DNA of 64,000 bases from CAJQHK01 sp038142525 (lineage in GTDB: Bacteria; Pseudomonadota; Alphaproteobacteria; Rickettsiales; UBA1997), in NCBI GenBank assembly GCA_038142525.1, contig JAYQKE010000014.1, positions 17,179 to 81,178 on the forward strand, read 5' to 3'. Shown one piece after another: positions 41,780-50,586 of this stretch. Numbering within the stretch: position 1 is the first letter of the stretch; every line of letters starts with the position of its first letter. Position numbers and translations under genes: made by a program. The notes under the pieces were generated by a model, which was given only the letters and a program-made list of their open reading frames with translations, did not search any database and was not told the DNA's origin.

Positions 41780-42426
41780 TCCACAAAGACCATTAACCAA
41801 AGCGTTTAACAAAGACCCAAAAAGAGTAACTAAATTTTTACAAGAAGATTACCCTTTAATTAAAAATAAATGTAAAAAAGAAAAAGGAGAAATTCATTTT
41901 CTTGATGAGATGGGAATAAATAACAATAGCCACTCTTTTCTTAGAGGATATGGAATAAAAGGAAATAAAGAATATCAGCCAGTCTTAACAAAATCAGTTA
42001 AAAGAGTAAGTACAAATATGGTTTCAACAATCAATAATAATGGTCATTTCAGATTTATGGTCTATGAAGAAAATATGAATATTGAAATATTTCTTAAATT
42101 TCTTAGACAATTAATTAAAAACCAAGATAAGAAAATATTCTTAATATTAGATAATCTAAGAGTTCATCATGCTAAAAAAGTAAAAGAATGGCAACAAAAA
42201 CATAAAGATAAAATAGAGTTCTATTTTCTTCCAGCATATTTCACCTGAATTAAATCCAGATGAATTGGTTAATCAAGATGTTAAGGCAAATGCAGTAAAA
42301 CATAGGTTAATTCATACAAAAGAAGAATTAAATAAAATAGTCAGATCATATTTATATTCTCTACAGAGAGATAAGCAAAAAATAAGAAATTTTTTCAAAA
42401 AGAAAAGTGTTAGATATGCCGCCTAA
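41780..42426 (+). pseudogene. IS630-family transposase, C-terminal part
   Basis: This reads RPLTKAFNKDPKRVTKFLQEDYP, KKEKGEIHFLDEMGINN (first Asp), KKIFLILDNLRVHHAKKVKEW (second Asp) and FYFLPAYSPELNPDELVNQDVKANAV (Glu). These form the DDE core of IS630/Tc1 types, ending FKKKSVRYAA*. One extra base near 42242 (TTCACC) breaks the frame just before the Glu motif. The N-terminal HTH half is missing. Confidence 0.88.
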
Positions 42427-42462
42427 AAGTCTACTAATTTATGAAAGGGATAATATTTAAAG

Positions 42463-42690
42463 ATAGGAATTAGTATTATAATAATGACGGTAAAAGAAAA
42501 AAGATTAGATTTTAAAATTAAAAACATTAAAATTTAAGATATTACCTTACTACCATAAACGAAATTTTAGAATTTTTCAGAAATTTCTGCGAACAGAGAT
42601 TCTTACGATCTCAACTCAAAATTTCAAAAATTTCTACACCGAATTTGAAGAAAAAAGTCTATGATTTTTAAAGAGGTAATGGTCTAACAA
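42463..42690 (+). repeat. Right-end remnant of element C
   Basis: This is similar to the last 200 bases of element C at 24240-24442 (GATTAGATTTTAAAAT, AAATTTCTACACCGAATTT, GAGGTAATGGTCTAACAAA), but with many substitutions. It is an old scar, more diverged than the full copies. Confidence 0.75.
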
Positions 42691-42735
42691 ATGGGTGAAG
42701 TTCTCATTTCTTTAGAAAATGAAAAATATTAAAAC

Positions 42736-43735
42736 ATGACAAAAATTATACTAATAAAAGAAATAATTACTGATATACGTGAAATAGCAAAATTAAGAGA
42801 ATATATGTTTGATAATTCATGTAAGATTGTATCAAAAGATAACAGATCTTATGATATTAACGACGAAATCCCTCTAAATCTAATGGCAGAAGAATCTTTG
42901 AACATGGTTGCAAAGCCCCCATCTCCAGAAAAAATAGCAGATGACATAATATATAAAAATCCTCATTTAACTGAAGAGCAAAAGAATATTATTAGACAGA
43001 AATTGCCAGGGGATAAAAAAGAAGATCTAAGAGCTACCAATGTACTTGACTTACATGATTTTGGCATTAAAGAGCTACCAAAATCAATTGGAGATCTTTG
43101 GAATTTAGCGCTATTAGATTTGGCTGATAACCAACTAGAAAGTCTGCCAAAAGAAATTGAAGGTCTTGAGTCTTTAAGGATTTTAATGTTACAGGGTAAC
43201 AAACTAAACAGTGTGCCAGCAGGAATTGAAAAACTTATGAATTTAAGGGTTTTAGATTTATCTAGGAACGAACTAAAAATTCTGCCAGAAGAAATTGAAG
43301 GTCTTGAGTCTTTAGAGACTTTAGCTTTATCTGATAACCAACTAGAAATTCTGCCAGAAAAAATTGAAAAACTTATGAATTTAAGGCGTTTACTGTTAGA
43401 CGGTAACCAACTAAACAGTGTGCCAGCAAGACAATTGAAAAACTTATGAATTTAAGGGTTTTAGATTTATCTCATAACAAACTAAACATTGTGCCAGAAG
43501 CAATTAGATATATTTGGAATCTAGAGCGTTTACTGTTAGGCTATAACGAACTACAAAATGTGCCAGAAGACATTATAAGGCATGGGAGTTTAGAGGAATT
43601 AGATTTGACTGGTAACCCACTAACTGATACTGATATTGAACCCAGGATATATAGAGACCTGGGTCTAGCTATATTAAAAGGCTCACTTCCTCGTCCTAAG
43701 CCAGATGTAGCCAAAGCCCGAGCAATTAATACATC
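42736..43735 (+). pseudogene. Leucine-rich-repeat protein, frame broken and 3' end cut
   Basis: After an N-terminal region of about 95 residues without recognisable domain (LTEEQKNIIRQKLPGDKKEDLRA), there are about nine 23-residue leucine-rich repeats of the pattern LxxLxLxxNxLxxLPxxIxxL, for example LALLDLADNQLESLPKEIEG. The frame breaks in the sixth repeat near 43430 (one extra base after VPA) and resumes as IEKLMNLRVLDLSHNKL. The C-terminus (KPDVAKARAINTS) runs into an IS481 remnant, so the true end is lost. No signal peptide is visible. In host-associated bacteria such repeats often mediate binding to host proteins, but here that is inference only. Confidence 0.75.
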
Positions 43736-44079
43736 AGACAAAGGATCTTTGCACCGTACTTTAAAAAAAAAAAGAAACAACAAAACCAGCGAAGTTTAAT
43801 CATCTTCAACAACAAGAAAGATTTGATGAATTTATTGATTATTACAACAATAAAAGACCTCATCAAGCAATTAATATGAAGTATCCGGCAGAAATATATC
43901 AACCATCAGTAAGACAATATAATGGCTTACCAGAAATAGATTATCCCTACCATGACAGAACTGTAACTGTTACTCATTGCGGTAGAATATGCATAAAGAA
44001 AAGAAAGATTAATTTATCACAAGCTTTATCTGGCCAAAATATAGGAATAAAAGTCTTTGATAATTATAAAAATGGATAA
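43736..44079 (+). pseudogene. IS481-family transposase, C-terminal fragment
   Basis: Allowing one frame shift near 43770, this reads LHRTLKK.TTKPAKFNHLQQQERFDEFIDYYNNKRPHQAINMKYPAEIYQPS and then YPYHDRTVTVTHCGRICIKKRKINLSQALSGQNIGIKVFD. This is the end of the rve core and the C-terminal domain of IS481-type transposases. The catalytic aspartates are missing. It is fused to the end of the leucine-rich-repeat gene and abuts element C on the other side. Confidence 0.82.
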
Positions 44080-45170
44080 ATCTTGTTATTTGCCTCTTTA
44101 ATTCTTCTATATTATCAGGAGGATTGAGAAAAATTTGTTCATATTTTACAGTTCTCCAGAATCTTTCAATAATTACATTGTCTACCCACCTACCTTTTCC
44201 ATCCATTGATATTTGAATATTTCGTTTTTTTAATTCATTTATCCAATTACCGCTGGTAAATTGAGATCCTTGATCAGTATTAATAATTGTTGGAATAATT
44301 TTATGATTTTTTATTCCCTTTTTTAATATTTCAACACAATTATTAGTTTCCATAGAAATTGATAATTTTGATGCAACAACAAATCTAGAACTCCAATCAA
44401 TTAGCGACATTAAATAAACAAATCCTACTGGTGTTTTGATGTAAGTTATATCAATTGCCCAAGTGTGATTTGGCTTATCTATTTTAGATTTATCTTCTAA
44501 TAAATAAGGATATTTGTAATCTTTTTTATTGATGATTGTTGTCTTTTTCTTTGGATAAAGAGCTTTAATCTTTAGAACTCTCATTAATCTAAGAATCTTC
44601 TTGCGATTAATTTTATTATTATGATTTCTATCTTGATTGATTATTTCTGTAATTCTTCTATATCCGAAAAATTGATATTTACTCCAGATATTATGAATAT
44701 CTTTGCATAAACTATTAATCTTAGAAATATCAATCCTAGATTTATAATAAAAATTAGATCTATTAATATCTAACAATCTACATCTATTTCTGACAGCTAA
44801 ATTATACATATCTGATGATAATTTTAGAAATTTGATTTTCTTAGAATAATCTAACTGTCCAGAAACTTTTTTAAGAAATCTCTTTCCATTGTTAATTGAC
44901 CTATTTTCTTATATAATTTATCAATTTCTTTATCCTTCTTTTTTTGTTCTTTTTTACTTAATTTTTCTTCTTTAGATAACTTAGAATCAGAAAATATATC
45001 ATTACCGCTAGCTTTAAACTGCTTAACCCATTTATGTAATGTTGATTTAGCAATATCATATTCGCTACAAATCTGATAAATTGTATAATTTTCGGATAAA
45101 TATTTCATTACAACTTTAAACTTAAAATCAGAATTATATTTTTTAATTTCTTTTGACATAATTTATTAAA
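44055..45170 (-). mobile_element. Element C, third copy, truncated at both ends
   Basis: On the minus strand orfA (44851-45159) is intact, including the A_AAA_AAG slippery site. OrfB starts at 44809 and is lost after RFIHFYNYQR, before the final RPHQSLNY segment. The left-end sequence is missing except for about 11 bases before the orfA ATG, where sucA begins. Neither terminal inverted repeat remains, so the copy is immobile. Confidence 0.88.
44851..45159 (-). CDS. IS3-family OrfA (element C, third copy)
   Basis: The 102 residues are identical to the OrfA of the first copy, with the HTH and coiled coil intact. Its own promoter and left end are gone, so any expression would come from the upstream sucA transcript. 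Confidence 0.9.
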   Translation of the reverse strand: MSKEIKKYNSDFKFKVVMKYLSENYTIYQICSEYDIAKSTLHKWVKQFKASGNDIFSDSKLSKEEKLSKKEQKKKDKEIDKLYKKIGQLTMERDFLKKFLDS

Positions 45171-47909
45171 GGCAATTCTACCAACATATTTTAAACGAAG
45201 ATTAATCTTTGATTCTTCTAAAATTTCATCAAGATAATCACGAATAAAAAACCAGCTACCCATATTTTTTGGCTCTTCCTGGCACCAGATTATTTCGGTT
45301 AATTTATATTTTTGTAATTCTTTTTTAATCAATTCTGATGGAAAAGGATAAATTTCTTCCAATCTAATAATAGTAATATGATCTAATTTTTTAGCTTCTC
45401 TAGCCTCAATTAAATCATAATAGATTTTACCAGAACATAAAATTGCCTTTTTAATTTTTTTAGTGTTAGAATTTTCAGTTAAGATTGGCTGAAATTTAGT
45501 TTTTGGAGCAAATTCTGACAATTTTGAAACTGCTAATTTATGACGAAGTAATGATTTTGGTGACATTACAATCAAAGGTTTTCTATCTTTAGAATGAATT
45601 TGACGACGCAGGGCGTGGAAGAAATTTGCTGGATTTGTAATATTGCAAATTCTCATATTATTATCATCAGCCGCTAATTGTAAAAACCTTTCTAACCTAG
45701 CAGAAGAATGTTCTGGACCTTGTCCTTCATAACCATGAGGAAGTAAACAAACTAAGCCAGATTTTCTCAGCCATTTCACTTCACTTGAAGCAATAAATTG
45801 ATCAAAAATAATTTGTGCGCCATTAGCAAAATCACCAAATTGTGCTTCCCAAATGGTTAAGTGTATCAGGCGAAGATAAACTATAACCATATTCAAAACC
45901 TAAAACTGCATATTCTGAAAGAATAGAATCATAAACTTCATATCTAGCACCTTTAATATTATTTAAGGTGTCAATTCTATTACCAGTTTCATAATCGGTT
46001 AAAACAGAATGACGGTGACTAAATGTTCCCCTTCCGGCATCTTGGCCAGTAATTCTAACATTTGAACCTTCCTCAATTAAAGAGCCAAAAGCCAAAGATT
46101 CAGCAATGCCCCAATTGATTTTTTCTTCTGAATTAAATATTTCTATTTTTTGTTGAAATTGTTTAGAAATCTTAGGATTAATATTAAAATCTTCTGGAAT
46201 TTCACTAATTTTAGCGAAAATATCTTTTAATTTTTTAGTCTCAATACCAGTTTCTGGAATTTTATTATCACCATTTTTAACATTTTTCCATTCCCCTTCA
46301 AGCCAATCACCTTTTTTAGCTTGAAATTTTTCTGCTTCAGTGAAGGATTTTTCTAAATGAGAATTAAATTCATCATTTAATTTTTTAAATTCCTCCTGAG
46401 ATATAGCGCCAGCAGAAATCAATTTTTCAGAATAAAGTTTCTTTAATGTAGGGTGGTTTTTAATAATTTTATACATTACTGGCTGAGTATATAAAGGCTC
46501 ATCCGCCTCATTATGGCCATATCTTCTATAAAACATAATGTCTAAAATAATGTCTTTTTTGAATTTCTGACGATACGCAGCTGCTAATTTGGTAATTTTT
46601 ACAACCGCCTCTACATCATCACCATTAACATGGAAAATTGGTGCATCAATTGCTTTAGCAAGGTCGGAAGCATAGGTTGTACTACGAGAATCTTCAGGAT
46701 TAGCAGTAAAACCAATTTGATTATTGGTGATAATATGAATTACACCCCCAGTATTATATCCTTCCAAACCATTCATCATAAGATTTTCAGCAACTGAACC
46801 CTGGCCAGCAAAAGCGGCGTCGCCATGAATTAAAATTGCCAGGGCAGAATTACGATCAGAATCATTATAAAAATCTTGTTTAGCTCTGACCCTACCACAA
46901 ACAACAGAATTTACAGCTTCCAAATGGGAAGGATTAAAAGCCAAAGAAAGATCAATTTTATTGCCAGCAATTTCACGAGAATTGGCATAACCCATATGAT
47001 ATTTTACATCGCCAGATTTAGTGATTTCTTTTGGAATTCCAGGAGCGCCTTTAAATTCAGCAATCATTTGGGAATAGGGCTTGCCCATAACTCCAGTTAA
47101 AACATTAAGACGGCCTCTATGAGCCATACCAATGATAATTTTTTTGACTTTATTTTTGGCAGAATTATCAATAATTTCTTCAACAGCATTAATTGAACTA
47201 TCGCCACCTTCAACCGAAAATCTCTTAGCACCAGGAAATCTTTTATGCAAAAATTGTTCAAAATTTTCAGTACGAATAATATCTTTTAAAATACGAATTT
47301 GATCATCTTTAGAAATTTTTTCTGCGGTTAAATTTTCAATTTTTTCTTCCAAAAATCTTTTTTGTTCAAAATTTCTAATATATTCAAACTCAGAAGCGAT
47401 TTTAGAACAATAAGTTTGATTTAATTTATTAATAATATCAGAAATTTTAGCTTTTTTAAGACCTAATTTACCTTGAAGATCGATCTCTTTATTTAATTCT
47501 TCTGGAGAAATATTATGAAATTTGGGATCAATTTCAATTGGAAATTCTTTTTGGGCTAATTTTAAAGGATCTAAATCGGCATTTAAATGACCAAAATTTC
47601 TATAAGCTGTAATGAGATTATTGATTTTAATTTCAAGATCAGCAGATTTACTAGTTTTTTTTGATTTTTTTCTTCAGGCTTGGCCATTGAAGAAATATCA
47701 TAATTAAAATTTAAAATAGAGATATCTTTCTTGGACCAAGAAGCTCCATCCTTATCATCAATTAATTTTTCAATATCTTCTTGATTTTCATTAAAAAAAT
47801 TAACCCAACTAGTGTCAATTGAAGATGGGTTTTCAAGATATTTTTGATAAATCTCGATTATAAAGGGTAAATTTGAACTAAAAAAAACTGTTTTATCTAA
47901 ATGCATCAA
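45171..47909 (-). pseudogene. sucA: 2-oxoglutarate dehydrogenase E1 (SucA), frame broken and 3' end cut
   Basis: SucA is the thiamine-diphosphate-dependent E1 of the TCA-cycle complex. The N-terminus (FIIEIYQKYLENPSSIDTSWVNFF) matches the family. The core shows FPGAKRFSVEGGDS, GMAHRGRLNVLTGVMGKP, LIHGDAAFAGQGSVAE (ThDP-binding side) and YRRYGHNEADEP. Later come GQDAGRGTFSHRHSVL and HGYEGQGPEHSSARLERFLQL. Breaks fall near 47665 and 45855, each a small indel. The last 25 or so residues are missing: after LKYVGR the frame enters element C. sucB, which normally follows, is not present here. The 84 bases upstream lead into the IS1595-type transposon. Confidence 0.9.
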
Positions 47910-47992
47910 ATACTAAATTTATTTATTTTATTGCTTAATTTGCAAGCAACAGATTGTAAAATATAAAATAAAATTTTCAACTATTGAGTTGT

Positions 47993-48000
47993 TCATATTC
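47993..48000. repeat. Target-site duplication (left) of the IS1595-family transposon
   Basis: TCATATTC directly precedes the left inverted repeat and is repeated exactly at 50573-50580. Eight-base duplications are characteristic of the IS1595 family. Confidence 0.93.
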
Positions 48001-48481
48001 GGCGTTTATATACTTCTTTCCCCTTAGCAAGGTTAATTAAAATTTCCCAATTTTCTTTATAATCTTGTAATTTGTTTAATGATTTGTTTTCGCCCCAATT
48101 TTCTAAGTCTTCAACTGGTATTATGTAGCAATCTCCGTTGTTAGAATCAACACCTATTATTAAATCACAATCTTTCTTAGTATATTTATACTTTCTATTT
48201 TCAGCTTGCCTAGATATTTGCTGTCCGCTTCTTGTGCCACCCGTAAAATTTAAAGAATTGTTACCAGTTCCCTTAATTTGAATCCTTAAAAGCTTTTGAT
48301 AACCTCCAATATCAACTATTGCATCATATTTTGCATTCGTTACATCAACTCTTGAGCAAGGAAAGCCTGCTTTAATAACTCTTCCTACAGCTATTAATTC
48401 GTCCGCATTTCCATTCATTGGCCTAAATAAACCTTGTTCAATATTTGTAATATTGATTATCCATTTATTATTTTCAGTCAT
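47993..48481 (-). CDS. Probable type II restriction endonuclease (PD-(D/E)xK, group I intron-endonuclease-like fold)
   Basis: This intact 162-residue protein is encoded 3 bases after the methyltransferase stop. It shows a likely PD-(D/E)xK nuclease core: an early Glu in NADELIAVGRVIKAGF (about residue 28), then YDAIVDIGG (Asp53) and LLRIQIKGT (Gln68, Lys70). The Q-x-K variant with a preceding YDxxV resembles the PDDEXK_5 family. The link to the adjacent cytosine methyltransferase makes a restriction role likely, though this is not proved by sequence. Its last codons (YKRRI) are read through the transposon's inverted repeat, and the stop TGA lies in the target duplication outside the element. 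Confidence 0.7.
   Translation of the reverse strand: MTENNKWIINITNIEQGLFRPMNGNADELIAVGRVIKAGFPCSRVDVTNAKYDAIVDIGGYQKLLRIQIKGTGNNSLNFTGGTRSGQQISRQAENRKYKYTKKDCDLIIGVDSNNGDCYIIPVEDLENWGENKSLNKLQDYKENWEILINLAKGKEVYKRRI
48001..48025. repeat. Left terminal inverted repeat of the IS1595-family transposon
   Basis: It begins GGCGTTTATATACTT and is complementary to 50548-50572 over 25 positions with a single mismatch at position 16 (C versus A). It also encodes the last residues of the endonuclease. Confidence 0.93.
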
Positions 48482-48484
48482 TAT

Positions 48485-49516
48485 TTAAGATTTTAAGGCT
48501 TTTAGAATTTCTTTTGCGATAGCTTGTATAACAGGAACGCTTACACTGTTGCCAAATTGCTTATAAAGCGCCGATTTTGGCATATCACTTGGCAATTTAA
48601 AACTATCATTAAAACCTTGAAATCTTGCACATTCTCTAGGAGTTAACTTTCTAATATCTTTGTCATCAAGCACTAAAGGCACATTATGTCCGCCAGTTCC
48701 CATATTTGCGGTTAATGTAGGGCATAAATTACTTTTATTTTCTCTTACATATTGCCTGCGCCATTGATAACAAGTATCTTGGCTTTTCATTTCTTGCTTT
48801 AAAGTATCATAATACTTTGTTTTGTTATAATAATATGAATTGTCATTAACTTTTCTGTCAACTAAATCTTTTATAGAAAGTCTTTTATCTGTTTTTTTAG
48901 GAAATTCAAAATTATCATAATCTTTTTGATTTAAAAAACATACAATATAAATTCTCTCTCTGTTTTGCGGTATATTTGAATATTCGCAAGTGTTCATTAC
49001 TTGATATTTTATTTTATAACATAGTTCTTCCACATAACTTACAATATGTTTAAATGTTTGCCCTTGATGATGTGATTTTAAATTTTTAACATTTTCTAAA
49101 AATAAAACTCTTGGCTTTATTTCTTTTGCAATCTTCATTAGATCAAAAAATATTGAACCCCTATCATCTTCAAAACCTTTTCTATAACCAGCAATAGAAA
49201 AAGCCTGACAAGGAAAGCCTGCTGTCAAAATATCAACCTTTTCTAGCTTTTTAGGGTTTAAGTTTTTTATATCATCGCAAATAACTTTATGAGAAAAGTT
49301 TGCTCTGTATGTTTTACAGGCTTTTTCATCAATTTCATTTGCCCATTTTATGCTAAATCCAGCATTTTCAAAACCCAAATCAACGCCACCAATTCCCGCA
49401 AAAAGGCTCGCTACTGTAAAATGTTTTTTTCTTGCTTGATTGGTTAATTTATTCATCACTTCTCCAAAGCTATAATCCCTATCCTGTATTTCAGGTATTC
49501 TAATTGCCTGTTTCAT
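48485..49516 (-). CDS. DNA (cytosine-5) methyltransferase
   Basis: This intact 343-residue m5C methyltransferase has all main motifs in order. Motif I is SLFAGIGGVDLGFENAGF (about 37-54), motif IV is AGFPCQAFSIAGYRKGFEDDRG with catalytic Cys103, and motif VI is LFLENVKNL (about 139-146). Motif VIII is NIPQNRERIYIV, and the C-terminal motif X is KQFGNSVSVPVIQAIAKEI. The recognition sequence cannot be read from the protein. The gene starts 5 bases after the transposase stop and ends 3 bases before the endonuclease start. It protects the host from the endonuclease and makes the transposon hard to lose. Confidence 0.96.
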   Translation of the reverse strand: MKQAIRIPEIQDRDYSFGEVMNKLTNQARKKHFTVASLFAGIGGVDLGFENAGFSIKWANEIDEKACKTYRANFSHKVICDDIKNLNPKKLEKVDILTAGFPCQAFSIAGYRKGFEDDRGSIFFDLMKIAKEIKPRVLFLENVKNLKSHHQGQTFKHIVSYVEELCYKIKYQVMNTCEYSNIPQNRERIYIVCFLNQKDYDNFEFPKKTDKRLSIKDLVDRKVNDNSYYYNKTKYYDTLKQEMKSQDTCYQWRRQYVRENKSNLCPTLTANMGTGGHNVPLVLDDKDIRKLTPRECARFQGFNDSFKLPSDMPKSALYKQFGNSVSVPVIQAIAKEILKALKS

Positions 49517-49521
49517 AGTTT

Positions 49522-50475
49522 TTAGTTTATTAAGTTATTATAGGTAATTTTAGTATTGCTTATATTTTTCAAGCAATCAACAAATCTTTCATTATTTTGT
49601 AAATGTCTTGTGTCGTATTTATAAACAAACTCATTGCAGTATTTTTGAATATGCTTATGGCTTACCCAGTGATAAACGCCGTTAATTCCTCGCTTCAAGT
49701 GAGACCAAAAGCCCTCAATGCTGTTTGTATGAATCTTAAAGGCTTTTCGCTCTTCATTTTGTTTATTGGTAAATCCTTGTTTTGAATATTCGCCTTGACT
49801 GTGATTTACTCTTTGGTGATTAAATCTAAAGTTCGATATTGAGTGATAAGCTTTTGACTCGTCTGTAATTAAAATATCGCCCTCTTTAAGGTTTTTATAA
49901 ACCTCATTTTGCAGGGTATTAGCTTTTGCATCTTCAACTTTAATTGCTTTAACTTTCTTGCTTTCTCTGTCAATTAAGCCAATGACGACTGCTTTTTTCT
50001 TAACTCCTTTTATTCTATCTTTCATATGGCGATTTTGTTCTTTGCCGCCAATATAAGCCTCATCAACTTCAATAATTTCACCGCTAAAAGGTTTGTTGAA
50101 ATCTTTTGATTTGCAAGCCTCTCTTATTCTTTGCAAAACAAACCAAGCCGACTTTTGCGTAATTCCAACTTGATTAGCTAATTGGCAACTTGAAATTCCT
50201 TTTTTGTTTGAATTGATTAAGAATATACACATAAACCATTTTTGTAAACTTAATCGTGAGTCATCAAAAATTGTACCTTTTCTTATTGAGAAGTCTTTTT
50301 TGCAATCATAACAACGATTTTTCTTGAAGTTTGATTTATATTCGTTGATATGAGTTGAGCCACAAAAAGGGCAGTATTTGCTTTCGCTCCATAAGATAGA
50401 TTTTAAATATTCGTGACATTTCTTTTCTGTTTTGAAAAATGCCATAAAATCCATTAAGTTTTTAAAGTTTTTCAT
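49522..50475 (-). CDS. IS1595-family (ISXO2-like) transposase
   Basis: This intact 317-residue transposase has an N-terminal zinc ribbon (YCPFCGSTH ... KNRCYDCKKDFSIRKGTIF) and an HTH-like middle (SSCQLANQVGITQKSAWFVLQRIREA). The DDE-type ISXO2 core has GEIIEVDEAYIGGKEQN (Asp), GDILITDESKAYHSI (Asp) and HTNSIEGFWSHLKRGI (Asn/Glu region). It is the first gene of a three-gene run and its promoter must lie in the 70 bases between its start and the right inverted repeat. The unbroken frame, exact ends and exact duplication suggest recent arrival. Confidence 0.94.
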   Translation of the reverse strand: MKNFKNLMDFMAFFKTEKKCHEYLKSILWSESKYCPFCGSTHINEYKSNFKKNRCYDCKKDFSIRKGTIFDDSRLSLQKWFMCIFLINSNKKGISSCQLANQVGITQKSAWFVLQRIREACKSKDFNKPFSGEIIEVDEAYIGGKEQNRHMKDRIKGVKKKAVVIGLIDRESKKVKAIKVEDAKANTLQNEVYKNLKEGDILITDESKAYHSISNFRFNHQRVNHSQGEYSKQGFTNKQNEERKAFKIHTNSIEGFWSHLKRGINGVYHWVSHKHIQKYCNEFVYKYDTRHLQNNERFVDCLKNISNTKITYNNLIN

Positions 50476-50547
50476 ATACTTTTTAAATAAGTTAAGTTTT
50501 ATCTAATCCTTATTTTACAATAGTTTAAGGTATATGTCAAGAGAAAA

Positions 50548-50572
50548 AAGGGGAAATAAGTATATAAACGCC
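50548..50572. repeat. Right terminal inverted repeat of the IS1595-family transposon
   Basis: The reverse complement begins GGCGTTTATATACTT and matches the left repeat with one mismatch over 25 positions. Confidence 0.93.
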
Positions 50573-50580
50573 TCATATTC
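50573..50580. repeat. Target-site duplication (right) of the IS1595-family transposon
   Basis: TCATATTC, identical to 47993-48000. Element A10 lies only 6 bases further on, so two independent insertions hit the same short region upstream of sucA. Confidence 0.93.
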
Positions 50581-50586
50581 TCTTAA

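Larger units (their letters stand above)
48001..50572 (-). mobile_element. IS1595-family transposon carrying a type II restriction-modification pair (2572 bp)
   Basis: Both ends are defined by 25-bp inverted repeats (48001-48025 and 50548-50572) beginning GGCGTTTATATACTT, with one mismatch. They are flanked by the perfect 8-bp duplication TCATATTC. Inside, all on the minus strand and within a few bases of each other, lie transposase, cytosine-5 methyltransferase and endonuclease genes, all with intact frames. The insertion sits 84 bases upstream of sucA and its genes point toward sucA. IS1595-family elements with passenger genes are known; a complete restriction-modification cargo is the notable feature. 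Confidence 0.93.

Noticed and set aside
41588..41780. A small gene between the IS5-type and IS630 remnants
   Set aside because: The stretch is low-complexity A-rich sequence with a short CCTTCA/TGAAGG inverted repeat, best taken as IS end sequence.
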